A stretch of DNA of 64,000 bases from 'Nostoc azollae' 0708 (GTDB lineage Bacteria > Cyanobacteriota > Cyanobacteriia > Cyanobacteriales > Nostocaceae). Each line of letters starts with the position of its first letter. Position 1 is the stretch's first letter. The DNA lies in contig NC_014248.1 in assembly GCF_000196515.1 (NCBI RefSeq), positions 2,535,001 through 2,599,000 of the forward strand. The letters run 5' to 3'. Positions 40,990-51,065 of this stretch are shown piece by piece. Made by a program: the position numbers and the translations under genes. The notes beneath the pieces are model-generated. The model saw nothing but the letters and a program-made list of their open reading frames with translations, was not told the origin of the DNA and made no database searches.

Positions 40990-43120
40990 GATGTTCTATC
41001 TAAACTGAAGGTATCCGAATTGTTTGGGGTAATAAGCTTTGTAAACGATGGGATTGATTGCCGGCTAGGTAAAGTAAATCACCTTTACCTAGTAAATAAG
41101 CTGCTGTTGTTTACTTTCCTCCTAAGACAATGCTGGAATCTGCTGGAAGTACATAAAGCCATTCTTCCCGGTAAATTGGAACGAATAATTGGGGTGACAA
41201 TACTAGCTTCAGGTCTTTGGGTCGCAATAATGAGATGTATTCCTGCTGCTCTTGCCATTGCGCCCAAACATTTGATACTTTGTTCTCATGCTGTGCGAAT
41301 TTCTTTTTCTGCCATAAAGTCAGCATATTCATCAAAAATGCAGACTATACGGGGTAAAAGTTGGGAGGAACGTTGATTATAGGTGGTTAAATCTGCACAT
41401 TTAGCTTTTTTAAATTTTTGATACTGACATTCCATTTCTGCAACTAATTCTTCCATTAGTTCTATAGCGTGCTCGCTATCTTTGACAATAAGTGAATATA
41501 ACCATGATATTTGTTCAAACTCTGGAAATGTTACCCATTTGGTGTCAACTAGGGCGATTTTTAAATGTTGGGGAGAATGACAGTAGAGTAAACTGAGGAG
41601 GAGCGCTCGCAAAAACTCGCTTTTTCCGCTTCCAGTTGTTCCACCCACCAAAAAATGACAAGTATTCGGTTCAGATAAATCAGCTTCTAACAAATAGAGA
41701 GGTCCGGAAATTTAGAAAGGAGTATGTGTCTGGCTTTCCATAGTGTTAAGATGAGGAAAGAGCCAAGGGAAGAATCAGGGTTGGGAATAGTTACGGATAG
41801 TTCCTATCCATGAAGATGTTGATGACAAATTCATAACTGACCTCATATCCATAACATTTATGAAATGGGCAAAACTAATGAACCAATTACTAATATGACT
41901 AAACCACAAATAGTAAGAATTACTTGTGAGTAAATTGGGGAATTCAGGGTAAATCCCTGTTGAGGTACCCGGAATGTTTTTACAAGTCTAATGACCTATT
42001 CAACAAAAATACCCTTGGTGGAGAACTCTTTGTTTCCTGCCTTTTGTTCTAAGGTTAATTCTCCCTTACGTGGTTTCTTATAACCTGTGCTTCTGTGCTA
42101 ATATTATTTCCTCCTTGATATGCTTTATCTCCCGATATAAGCTATTATAAATGGTTGGGCCTTTTTCTCCTAATTCTACATCGACAATATCTTTTCCTTC
42201 TGGTAAGCTGACAAAATGTGTGCTACTTCTTCTTACCTGAAAAATACTTGTTTTGCTCCTGATTATCTGAAGGCCTTGCTAGTGGCTGTTCCATCCTGTC
42301 CACTATTAAGTGAAACTCCGTCAATAGTTCTATCGCCATGGCATAATCGCTATCATGTTTTTCTAGCTGTTCAAGGAGACTAGGAGGCAAAACATTTCGT
42401 AATATCTCTAGCCAGTAATCAAATGTGTCCTTTGCTTCCGTTTTAGATATACCGAAATGCAAACCTAAAACCTCAAATGTTAGCATTTTCCTCCAATAGA
42501 ACAAGCATAGATATACCTCTTCTTTTATCTCTAGTTTCCATTTCCCCCCTCCTCCTTTCTGACTTATACCTATCTTTTTACTTTCTATGTCACCTTGGAG
42601 TTTTTTATGCTGCATTTCACCTTGGGCTAACAAGTCTTGAAACTGATGGTTAGTTATTCCCAGTATTTGTTAGGATGTGGATGTTATTAAATATAATTTA
42701 GTGGATTTTTCCTTTTGGTAGACCCTCACAATTGCCTTCTACCATTTTTTGACACGAAGTTAATTTTCCTGACAGGTCTAATTACCATTAATACCCATTC
42801 CAATTACAGTTTTTATAGGTGCAGTAGCTGGTAAAAATTATCTCTGAATATGATCTCCTCAAATTTTGCAATTTGCCTATCTGTACAGGGTAAATCAATA
42901 CTAACATAACCAGCTTGGGGAGCAATAAAAGGTGGGTTTTCTAACTCCAACTTCACTTGTAAACCAGCCGACAATCTCAGGAGTGAACTAACTTTTACAC
43001 ACAAATTAGGCTTAAGTTTCACACGGATAAAAGCTGGACTAACAGCAGCACCATGATAATCCTTAGCGTATCGGTGCAATAAGTAGGGGTAAGAGAAAAA
43101 AAGAAAAAGTTGAGGGTGGG
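40990..43120 (-). pseudogene. FtsK/SpoIIIE-like DNA translocase, broken and interrupted
   Basis: Pieces in order on the minus strand: GAAVSPAFIRVKLKPN, KVSSLLRLSAGLQVKLELEN and QAGYVSIDLPCTDRQIAKFE (42813-43120); a one-base loss in a T run near 42840; PIKTVIGMGINGN; the IS5-type element 41698-42779; then EADLSEPNTCHFLVGGTTGS GKSEFLRALL (Walker A GGTTGSGKSE), IALVDTKWVTFPEFE, RIVCIFDEYADFMAEKE (Walker B), and after a deletion GAMARAAGIHLIIATQRPEA and PIIRSNLPGRMAL (FtsK gamma-like motif region). Frames join correctly across the IS. The N-terminal part is missing. It is not the cell-division FtsK: no membrane domain is present. Confidence 0.75.
41698..42779 (-). mobile_element. IS5-type (DDE_Tnp_4) insertion in FtsK-like gene
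   Basis: Ends agaggtccggaaattta (left) and ttaattttcctgacaggtct (right). Minus-strand transposase: LQGDIESKKIGISQKGGGGK, FEVLGLHFGISKTEAKDTFD, YWLEILRNVLPPSLLEQLEK, ELLTEFHLIVDRMEQP (to 42223), then after lesions VIRLVKTFRVPQQGF and VILTICGLVILVIGSLVLPI. The DDE part between is damaged and shortened. The host reading GINGN-LLEADLSEPN resumes in frame when the element is taken out. Confidence 0.7.
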
Positions 43121-43146
43121 ACACAGCGCGTTATAAAATATGAGGC

Positions 43147-44557
43147 ATGAGGCCAAAAATTTTAGCAAAAGACTTATCACAAACAGAGTTGCTCCAAAGC
43201 ATTGAGCGAAAAGGAATTGCAGAAGAACCCATGGGTCAGAAAGTAGAGATATGACTGAATCTAATAGAGCAGTAACAATTAGAAGTTAAAGAATTACGGG
43301 CAGAAAATCAAGGGTTAAGAGATGAAAACAACCGATTGAAGGGAGAAAAGGGTCAGGCAAAGATAAAAGCCAAGAATCAAAAAGGCTTCACAAACAATCA
43401 CTCATCGGAGAAAGAGCGACAAACGCCAAAAAAGGACAACAAAGGCAGTAAGAAGGCTGGGATTAAAATAGACAGAGAAGAAATACTAGAATATCCCCAA
43501 GAATTACTGCCAGCAGAGGCGCAGTTCAAAGGGTATGAAGAAGTAATCATCCAAGACATCATCCTGACAGCTGATAACGTACTCTTCCGGAAAGAGAAAT
43601 ACTACTCACCATGAGAAGGAAAAACCTATTTGGCAGAACCTCCTTAGGGTTATGAGGGAGAATTCGGTTTAGTAGTAAAAACTCTGATTATCAGCTTGTA
43701 CTATGGGAGTAACATGACCCAAGGCAATTTGTTAGAGTTCCTAGAGAATATTGACTTGCTGGAGCATTTTCAACTACCAACTAAATGGAGAAATGCTCTC
43801 CAAGTATTACCTCAAGAAACTGTGTTGAGTGAGGCAGAGTTTCATACCCTACTGGATACACATCTACCTAAACTGGGTTCACAACAACGGACTCGGATTA
43901 TGGAAGCAGCAGCTATTGCTTTCTATCATCAACAAACTGATTGGCCAGTGGTGCAAACTCTGGTCTGTGATGATGCTCCTCAATTGAAGTTACTGACTGA
44001 TCATATCGCTTTGTGTTGGGTAGATGAAGGAAGAAATTATAAGAAGTTAAGTGTGTTTATTGCTTGTCACCAAAAGGTTTTAGATAAATTCCTGGATGAT
44101 TTCTGCAATTACTACCGAGACTTACTCCCTGATCAAGATTCTCCCAGTCAGCAAACGGCAGATAAACTCCGGTATAAGTTTTGGAAGTTGTTCCACACTG
44201 ACAGTGGTTATCAACAATTGGATGAGCGAAAACCATTAACTCTGATCAAAATTTCTGAGTTGCTTTATGTTTTAGAGCATCCTGAATTGCCTTTGCACAA
44301 TAACCCAGCTGAGTTAGCTGCTAGAACTATGTATGGTGCAGCGAGGCAATATTAGTTATGCCACTCAGACTCTCGAAGGGACTCAGGCTTGGGATACTTT
44401 TATGTCTCTTGTTCCTACTACTCGTAAGTTGGGAATTAGCTTTTTTGAATATATTCGTGACCGCATTTCTAAGGTTGGGAATATTCCCTGTTTGGCGACT
44501 ATTTTTGACGAAAAATCTGCTCTCAATCCTTTTGATTCCTCATGGATGCGTGAATAA
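43147..44557 (+). pseudogene. IS66-like (second type) transposase with internal deletion
   Basis: Plus strand: MRPKILAKDLSQTELLQSIE, GKGQAKIKAKNQKGFTNN, HSSEKERQTPKKDNKGSKK, EYPQELLPAEAQFKGYEEV, EGEFGLVVKTLIISLYYGSN, then a jump from LLEFLENIDLL to EHFQLPTKWRNALQVLPQ, i.e. loss of over 100 residues compared with relatives I recall; TLVCDDAPQLKLLTDHIALC with catalytic Asp, LYVLEHPELPLHNNPAELAA (IS66-like C-terminal signature) and, after a frameshift at 44340, SYATQTLEGTQAWDTFMSLV. Stops near 43254, 43275, 43612 and 43648. It separates the AAA gene from the FtsK-like gene. Confidence 0.7.
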
Positions 44558-44559
44558 CT

Positions 44560-44934
44560 TTTTCCCCCGAAGTATTCAGGGGATACTGGAATTTGTACCA
44601 AACTATGGACAGTATAGCGCAAGATCTGCCGCCAGATGTAATCACTCTGAGGAAATGGAGGAATGTAAATAAAAAATGCTTTATGGTTGAATTTCTTTTT
44701 AAGTCTACCCAACAGATAAATCTTACCAGAACCAGCATCACCATCAAGTATCACAGTGGGCGTGTGATGATTCTGGGCAACTTGATCTAGTATTGCTTCA
44801 ATTTTAGCGATCACTTCTTGATGGATAGAATCAACCGTAGGTTCTGGCTGTTGCTGTTTGTACCAAAAATTAACAGAACGAAAATTATCGAAGGGGGTGA
44901 TACTTCTTAGAATGATCTCATCAATAGACACCAT
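44560..44934 (-). pseudogene. AAA-type ATPase, N-terminal fragment
   Basis: Starts MVSIDEIILRSITPFDNFRS 11 bases after the stop of the interrupted wHTH-like gene, so the two were translationally close. It contains TPTVILDGDAGSGKIYLLGR: a Walker A (GDAGSGKI) in which the Ser/Thr after Lys is Ile, perhaps a lesion, then FFIYIPPFPQSDYIWRQILR YTVHS. After VQIPVSPEYFGG the reading enters the complementary end of the IS66-like element. The rest of the ATPase is not found on the other side, so the insertion came with a deletion. Family not named. Confidence 0.6.
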
Positions 44935-45021
44935 AACATTGCTCTTTAATTAATTGTGAGTTTAATAAAAAACAACGGACTACCTGAACGCTGGCTAATT
45001 CCTGCGTTAACTTGCTCTTGA

Positions 45022-46860
45022 CCCGGATTTCTCACAAGCAGTAAAAAATAAATTTACATGACCTGATGTGAGACTAAATTTTGATACATCATCAATCAAA
45101 ATTGAATCGCAGAGATAAATTAAATATAAAATCGCATTTATAAAGCTAAAAAAGTCACTATCTTTTTATTGGTAGTAAAATCAAAATGCTCTGTTCATAA
45201 AATTAAGCATGACAAAACAAGACTTGAATCAACCCAAGGGCGAAGTATGATTAATTAGAAATAAGTAAAAGGCAATTTAACTTCAAATTAAGCAGTATTA
45301 GTGAGCATTATTAAGCGTCTATGAGCAGTAGCAAAGATATGTCTGTATGGGCAAGAACTAGTAATCGCAATTAAAATGGGACGTGTACTTACAGTAATTA
45401 AAGCTCCTAACTGCAATAATTTGGTACGAATAGTCCCAACAGTAGCATTTTGTAATTCGGTTTTAGCTAAACATTTTTGACCCAAGGCATTGAGCAAAAC
45501 CTAAGCTATAGAAGAGAACCATAAACCTAATTGATTTCCCGCAAATGTATGGTTGCTTGTTCTATCACTAAAAAGTTCTAATTGTTGTTCTTTAAAACGA
45601 TTTTCCATCTCCCCTCGCTGACAATATTTTTGTCTATATAGTTGACTAGGAGGTACTTTATTAGTAGAAAGTGAAGTTACAACAAAACGAACATTAGTCC
45701 CTTTTACTCCATATTCAACTTTAAAAATAACACGACGACTACGGCTCCAAGATTCACGAGTTTTATAGTCTAACGATTTATACCAAATTGAGTTATTAAT
45801 CAAGTCACCAGCAAATTCTGCAAGTTCTTCATCTGGTTTAAACATAGTTTCTAAGAATGAGACTACTGTTGATAGTTTTTGCTCAAACTCAAGGGATGCT
45901 CTACTTTGAGTCGTTCTAGTCATCCCAATTAAACGACTATTTTGCGCCAATCCAAAAACATAATCCACACCCATTTGGGATTCACACCATGTCATGATAT
46001 CGTCTCTAGAATAAGCACTATCTCCACCTACTAAAATCTCAACATTCTTCCATTCTTGACCTATTTGTTTAATCACTCCTTGTAGTTCTGATAATGCCCC
46101 AAATGCTGGGTCTACGTTTGAAGGGCGAAGTTTGGCTGCTAATAGATGTTTTCCACAGAAAACATAAAGTGGAGCATAGCAGTATCCCCCATCATAAGTA
46201 TTCAAGAAAACTTGCTCCTGATAGCCGTGTACTAAGTCATCAGTTACATCTAAATCCAAAACAATTTCTCTTGTTTCTTTGGCGTAAGATTCTAGAAATA
46301 TTTTGATAAATAAGCTTTCAATTTCTGATGGAGAATGCCCGATTTTATGGTACCCGCTGTCTGCTCCTTGTTCCACATCTTCAGGACAATGTTCCAGGGG
46401 ATTTAATGTACTCTTTCCTGCCAATGTTGCAGGTTCATTCTCTACTCCAATGCTTTTTCCTAAAGCTATAGCAAACATCTGGTCATGACGTAATTATTCG
46501 TGGTCATTCAAGTCTTCATACCCCATGACCAGCCCGTATATTCTTTGTTTAATTAAGCTCTCTATTGAATGGTCAATCCGATTTGGCTTTCGCTAATCTT
46601 GGAAACATTGTGCAAACTGTGATGTGATTTGCAATTTTCTGTCTATTTCAGCAATTAAGCTTAATCCTGCATCTGCTCTTACTTGTCCACCCTGGAAATT
46701 GACTATGACTGGCAGCCATTTTTGTTGCTCAAATTTCAACTGTTTTGGTATACAATCTGTTGAAGATGGGGTCATGGTTTCCAACTGCTGAAATGCTTGC
46801 TATATATACATTTTCGCAGTCTTTGACCCCTTTGTTTTATCTTTTTGTGAGAAATCCGGG
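45022..46860 (-). mobile_element. IS1380-like insertion sequence, copy 2
   Basis: 1839 bases, ends cccggatttctcacaa and ttgtgagaaatccggg, nearly identical to copy 1 (9185-11021). Flanks are TTGA (45018-45021) and TTGG (46861-46864), a 4-base duplication with one change. It splits the wHTH-like gene near its 3' end. Confidence 0.85.
45288..46784 (-). pseudogene. IS1380-family transposase, copy 2, with in-frame stops
   Basis: Same gene as in copy 1: METMTPSSTDCIPKQLKFEQ to AQCFQD then TAG; TAA before LRHDQMFAIALGKS; main part with VGGDSAYSRDD and NRFKEQQLELFSDRTS; TAG after FSSIA; tail to RRLIMLTNTA. All three stops are shared with copy 1, while the extra stop of copy 1 after AQSF is absent here (CAA for Gln), so copy 1 decayed further after the split. 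Confidence 0.8.
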
Positions 46861-47595
46861 TTGGGTGTAATCTTGAGCGTGGACAAGTCCTCTTAGCTCG
46901 ATTTTGTCAATTTTTTGTAACCGATCTAAAGCCTGATCTAATTCATCCCGTGACATTGGCGGTTGTAACTTTTGCCGTAAATGGAAAATTGGTAAATAAT
47001 TCTCTGTACCCAGTTCACTATCTAATTTCTCAATAATTTGTAAAATTTCTTCATCACTGGTATTGATGATAGTTTCCACACCTGGCTCTTCACCGCTAGG
47101 TTCTGGTGGAGAAACATGTTCTGGCTTAACCCGTAAATTCTCCCGTAAAAACCGCAAATAATTACCCAACAAATCCAGGTTGATATTCGCCTTTCCTTCG
47201 GGACTGTATTCATCCCGCAAAAACTTAATCCCTCTTTTAGTCAGCCAAACCTCAGCTTTAATTCTTGGAATTTTGATTTCTGCTGAAATTAAACCCCGTT
47301 CAGTCAAGTTTTTCAATATCTCGGCTCGTTCCGCAGCTTTCAGAGAAGTGATTTCACTGGGGGCGGTTTTAGCAGTAGCTTTACTGAGTTTATCGAACAC
47401 CTTACGCTCTTTGTCAGTGACGGGCAACTCCGCTGGGTCTAATTTCAACAGAGCCTGACTTGGGGGTAAATTTTTAACTGTAGCAATCTCTCGTGAATAG
47501 TCTACCAGTTCGCGATCGCCTAAATCTCGACAAATTTTGTCCTTTCCCTTAAAAGAGCTAAAAGTGCTAGAATAAGTCAAAACGATATTTAGCAC

Positions 47596-47856
47596 ATCAC
47601 AATAGCTTTAGAAGGAACTTTAACTCATTTGTATCCATAGGAGTAATCTAGTTGTATTTGAAACCTGACTACTCTAGCATGAATGAAACAAAATTGACAA
47701 GCAATACTTATTGTCACTCTATATAATTACCATTGGCTATTAGATACAACTCTAAGCATCAGTCAGGAAATTAGCCTTCTTTCCTTTGCGTCTTTGCTCC
47801 TCTGCTCCTTTGCACGAAACACTACCCCCATGACGCAAATAACAAGAAATTAAACA
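47596..47856. other. Non-coding spacer upstream of the wHTH-like gene
   Basis: Contains pyrimidine-rich text typical of Nostoc intergenic DNA (ctttgcgtctttgctcctctgc, 47783-47804). The promoter of the former three-gene operon should be here. No gene seen. Confidence 0.4.
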
Positions 47857-48011
47857 CTAGTACAGTACGGCGTAAATAAACCAACCATTCCAAATCTCTG
47901 AAAATCTTACGCTGTATTCATTTTGAATTTTGTTGGCGCAGCGGGCTGGAAGCACTATTTTGTTAGCTTAGCTGTTCTCAAAGAAGCATTTTGAATTCAC
48001 GGCGGTACTAG
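47857..48011. repeat. 155-base MITE-like repeat R1, overlapping a gene 3' end
   Basis: Starts ctagtacagtacggcg and ends cggcggtactag, imperfect inverted repeats with CTAG at the very ends. A reverse-complement copy of the same length is at 52716-52870. The last 44 bases lie inside the glycosyltransferase gene ending at 47968. Confidence 0.75.
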
Positions 48012-48990
48012 CTTCCCGCACCTGCTCAGTATAATCCTTGGGACCAAATCGACGAAAAACTTGTAAAGCCAACTTACGTAAACCAATAGGTAAATAAGAT
48101 AGCATCAAGCCAAACATGATTTTTTTATTGCTTCCCAAAACCTGCGTTGATTGCTGTAAAATTCTCCTTCCCTCCACCGTATCACCCTTTTCAATTAGCC
48201 TTAAACCCAAAGCTTGCTGGGTAGTAGCTAATTTGTGCGATCGCAATTTTTCCAACTCCTGAGCAGCAAACTTGTAACTATCAATACAAAAAACCTTAGC
48301 ACGCAGAAAATGCAGATTTTGTTTTAAACTAGCCTGTCCACGATGAAACCGATATTCCATTAAAAACTCAGGTAAAAAATACCCCTGTTTATCAGCAATA
48401 GCCAACCTGACCAGCAAATCAAAGTCCTCACATCCGTCAGCTTCTGGACGCATATAATCCACTTCCATTAAACAATCGCGACGAAATAAAGTTGAACCAA
48501 CTTGTAAACTTTGGTTGATAAAAGTTTCCCGAATTAAATCGGGAATTAGACCCTGTTTTAGCTTATCCTTTCCCCACTTACTAGAATTTTCCTTAGTAGC
48601 TGATTCAACTCTTTCATTATTTTGATTAATAATCCAATGATTTGTACAAACAAAATCTACACTCCTTTCTGCATCCAAAACCGCTACAGTTCTCTCTAAA
48701 AATTCAGGAGTAATAGCATCATCATCGTCAAATTTAATAAAATAACTACCAGAAGCAGCTTTAAAACAAGAACACATATTTCGACTACGACCACCATTAA
48801 CAGGTTGTCTAATATAACGAATTCGTCGATCATCCCATTGACTGACTATTTCCGCAGTATGATCTGTAGAACCATCATCACAGATAATTAGTTCAAAATC
48901 TGTGTAACTTTGAGCTAACACACTATTGACTGCATAAGGAAGTAAATGTGCGCGGTTGTAAGTGGGAATGCAAACACTAACTTTAGGCAT
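47968..48990 (-). CDS. Glycosyltransferase family 2
   Basis: 340 residues, GT-A fold: KVSVCIPTYNRAHLLPYAV at the start, DDGSTD at 38-43, and the metal-binding acidic cluster KFDDDD near 95-99; LVRLAIADKQGYFLPEFLME and YRFHRGQASL fit EpsE/WcaA-like transferases for polysaccharide. No membrane segment except a weak one near the C-terminus. The last 13 codons and stop (from ASTAVNSKCFFENS) come from the 155-base repeat R1, so the natural C-terminus was replaced or extended. It is divergent from a GT4 gene, suggesting a small polysaccharide locus. Confidence 0.85.
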   Translation of the reverse strand: MPKVSVCIPTYNRAHLLPYAVNSVLAQSYTDFELIICDDGSTDHTAEIVSQWDDRRIRYIRQPVNGGRSRNMCSCFKAASGSYFIKFDDDDAITPEFLERTVAVLDAERSVDFVCTNHWIINQNNERVESATKENSSKWGKDKLKQGLIPDLIRETFINQSLQVGSTLFRRDCLMEVDYMRPEADGCEDFDLLVRLAIADKQGYFLPEFLMEYRFHRGQASLKQNLHFLRAKVFCIDSYKFAAQELEKLRSHKLATTQQALGLRLIEKGDTVEGRRILQQSTQVLGSNKKIMFGLMLSYLPIGLRKLALQVFRRFGPKDYTEQVREASTAVNSKCFFENS

Positions 48991-49227
48991 AATAGAAGAA
49001 AATTGCTGCTGATATAAATGTACTTTTTTAACTAGTTTTGCTAAACTTTGATTTTGCTGAAAATCTCTTGCTAATCACTTTGAACTTTCATATTATGAAC
49101 TTGCTAATCACAAAACTTTCAGTAAAAATTCGTATTATTCTAGGTATTTTAAGTAATTAACATTATTATATTGTGGTAAATCTAGTCTATATGCAAACTA
49201 AACAATTTTCCTGAAATTATCAGATTT

Positions 49228-50439
49228 ATGAATATCTTCATGGTATCTTCAACTTTTCCCTATCCACCAACCAGGGGAGGAACCCAAGTCAGGACATTTA
49301 ATTTACTTAAGTATCTCAGCCAAAACCATAGTATTACCCTGGTAACTCAATGTGAGTCCGATGTCACAAACTCGGAAATAGAAGGTTTACGAGATTGCGT
49401 AGATAACTTAGTTGTGTTTGAACGTCCCTCAGATGGGCAAACATCAGCGGTAATACTTAAGAAAATTCAGCGATTAGGTACATTTTTCTTCACAGGGACA
49501 CCACCAAGCGTCCTTAACCGCTACTCAATAGAGATGCAAGCATGGATTGACAACTTTGTTAAATCAGGTAAATGTGATGTAATTACCTGTGAACATAGCG
49601 TCAATGAAATTTATATACGTCCCTATTTTCAAACTCAGGTAAAAACTATAGTTAATATTCATAGTTCTGTGTATGGTACTTGTCTGGATCAGTTAGCAAC
49701 TGGCACATCAGAAAATCAATTTAGAGATAAAATTAATCTGCCATTGTTACGTCATTATGAACGGATTTACTGTTCTAAATTCTCACATATAGTAGTTACT
49801 ACAGTGGAAGATAAACAACAACTACAACAGTTTCGACAGAGTTCTCAAATTGCTGTCATTCCTAATGGTGTGGACTTAGTCACCTTTCCCAACCGTCCTA
49901 CAGATCCTGGTGGACATCGGATAATTTTTATTGGGGCAATGGATAATTTAGCTAATATTGATGCTGTCTATTTTTTTAGCAATGAAGTATTACCAGAGAT
50001 CCAAAATCTTTATCCTGACACTACCTTTGATATAGTCGGTTCTCGTCCCGAACCAGCAATTTTATCACTTGGGCAAAAACCCGGAATTAATGTGACTGGT
50101 CGTGTACCTTCTATGGGAGAATATTTGCATAAATCTACTATCTGTGTTGTACCAATGCGAACAGGATTTGGAATTAAAAATAAAACGTTGGAAGCGATGG
50201 CTGCGGGTATACCGGTGGTGGGGAGCGATCGCGGTTTAGAAGGACTAGCTGTAGATGGCATAAACACACCACTAAGAGCATTAAGAGCAAATCAACCCAC
50301 AGAATACGTAGCTGCTATTTCTCAACTCTTTGAACAGCCAGAACTCAGATATCAACTCTCTACTCACGCTAGACAATTGGTAGAAACTCAATTTACTTGG
50401 GAAATTGCTGGTCAGCGTTATGAGGAAATTTGCTTATAA
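49228..50439 (+). CDS. Glycosyltransferase family 4 (GT-B)
   Basis: 403 residues. N-terminal acceptor domain with TFPYPPTRGGTQVRTFNLLK, C-terminal nucleotide-sugar domain with IIFIGAMDNLANIDAVYFF, and the EX7E-type motif region GFGIKNKTLEAMAAGIPVVG SDRGLEGL. The reaction transfers a sugar from a nucleotide donor, in exopolysaccharide or glycolipid synthesis; donor and acceptor are unknown. It carries a HIP1 octamer near 50225. Intact and divergent from the GT2 gene. Confidence 0.87.
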   Translation: MNIFMVSSTFPYPPTRGGTQVRTFNLLKYLSQNHSITLVTQCESDVTNSEIEGLRDCVDNLVVFERPSDGQTSAVILKKIQRLGTFFFTGTPPSVLNRYSIEMQAWIDNFVKSGKCDVITCEHSVNEIYIRPYFQTQVKTIVNIHSSVYGTCLDQLATGTSENQFRDKINLPLLRHYERIYCSKFSHIVVTTVEDKQQLQQFRQSSQIAVIPNGVDLVTFPNRPTDPGGHRIIFIGAMDNLANIDAVYFFSNEVLPEIQNLYPDTTFDIVGSRPEPAILSLGQKPGINVTGRVPSMGEYLHKSTICVVPMRTGFGIKNKTLEAMAAGIPVVGSDRGLEGLAVDGINTPLRALRANQPTEYVAAISQLFEQPELRYQLSTHARQLVETQFTWEIAGQRYEEICL

Positions 50440-50502
50440 AATTAGTGATTATAACTACTAAATTATCAAAGGAAGCTACCAAAATTTAAGGAGTCAAAAT
50501 TC

Positions 50503-50760
50503 ATGAGTAGTTACATCCACTGTCCTCGCAATAGCGTCACACCCCATTTAAGTGGTGATCAAATACCAGATTCTAGCTTGTGCAATTTTTGCTGGTATGA
50601 ATACTGCTTTTGTTGGTTTCAATATTGCTTGAATGAGTGGTATGAGATGCAAACACAGCATGATTCAGCAAAATTTACAGAAAAAACCAGGTGCTCGCCA
50701 ATCTCAAAATTAACTATCTACGTATATTTAAATACAAATAAAATCCAGCTTTGTTTTTGA
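50503..50760 (+). CDS. Small Cys/Trp/Tyr-rich protein, uncertain
   Basis: 85 codons with AAGGAG 9 bases before the ATG and 63 bases after the GT4 gene. The middle is unusual: NFCWYEYCFCWFQYCLNEWY packs four Cys and many aromatics in 20 residues, after CPRNSVTPHL. The last third (NTNKIQLCF) looks random. It may be a real small peptide gene or a chance frame; composition of the Cys cluster and the ribosome site speak for it, lack of any known relative against. Confidence 0.35.
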   Translation: MSSYIHCPRNSVTPHLSGDQIPDSSLCNFCWYEYCFCWFQYCLNEWYEMQTQHDSAKFTEKTRCSPISKLTIYVYLNTNKIQLCF

Positions 50761-51065
50761 TCAATTGAATCACATGACTGTAGAGATGTTGTATGCAGCG
50801 TCTCTATATTTGTAGTTTTTATCATGCTCAATTCAACATACACAAGATTATTGGTTAGATCAAAATAATCATTTATATTTGTATTGATTAGTTAACATAA
50901 ATTTACTAATTTATAGGTAGTTACAGTAGCCATTATTGCTTAAGATTAAATATTATATTATATACAATTTAATTTTTAGAAGTTTAAACTTGCCAACTGT
51001 TTTCCCAAATTTAAAATAGTGTAATTTTTCCATCAACCTCTGCAACTAAAAAGTGGGAATTCTAG
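50761..51065. other. Non-coding spacer
   Basis: AT-rich, about 300 bases, with a short inverted repeat 'tgtagagatgttgtatgcagcgtctct(a)' near 50780-50806 that could end transcription. The PAS-CRP gene's promoter should be in the right half. Confidence 0.35.

Larger units (their letters stand above)
44946..47595 (-). pseudogene. wHTH-like protein of the AAA/FtsK operon, split by IS1380 copy 2
   Basis: The main part (47595-46861) encodes about 245 residues: YSREIATVKNLPPSQALLKL, SLKAAERAEILKNLTERGLI and VWLTKRGIKFLRDEY, a winged-helix pattern; an acidic linker (PPEPSGEEPGVETI); and a second helical module NYLPIFHLRQKLQPPMSRDE LDQAL, which also looks winged-helix. At HAQDYTQ the IS1380-like element intervenes. 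When it is removed with one 4-base duplication, the frame continues EQVNAGISQRSGSPLFFIKLTIN and stops at 44946. So the only clear lesion is the insertion. Probably a DNA-binding or adaptor partner of the AAA and FtsK-like proteins; function unknown. Confidence 0.7.

Noticed and set aside
40978-41376. 132-codon plus-strand frame
   Set aside because: Antisense to the FtsK-like remnant, whose motifs (Walker B, ATQRPEA) are clear on the minus strand.
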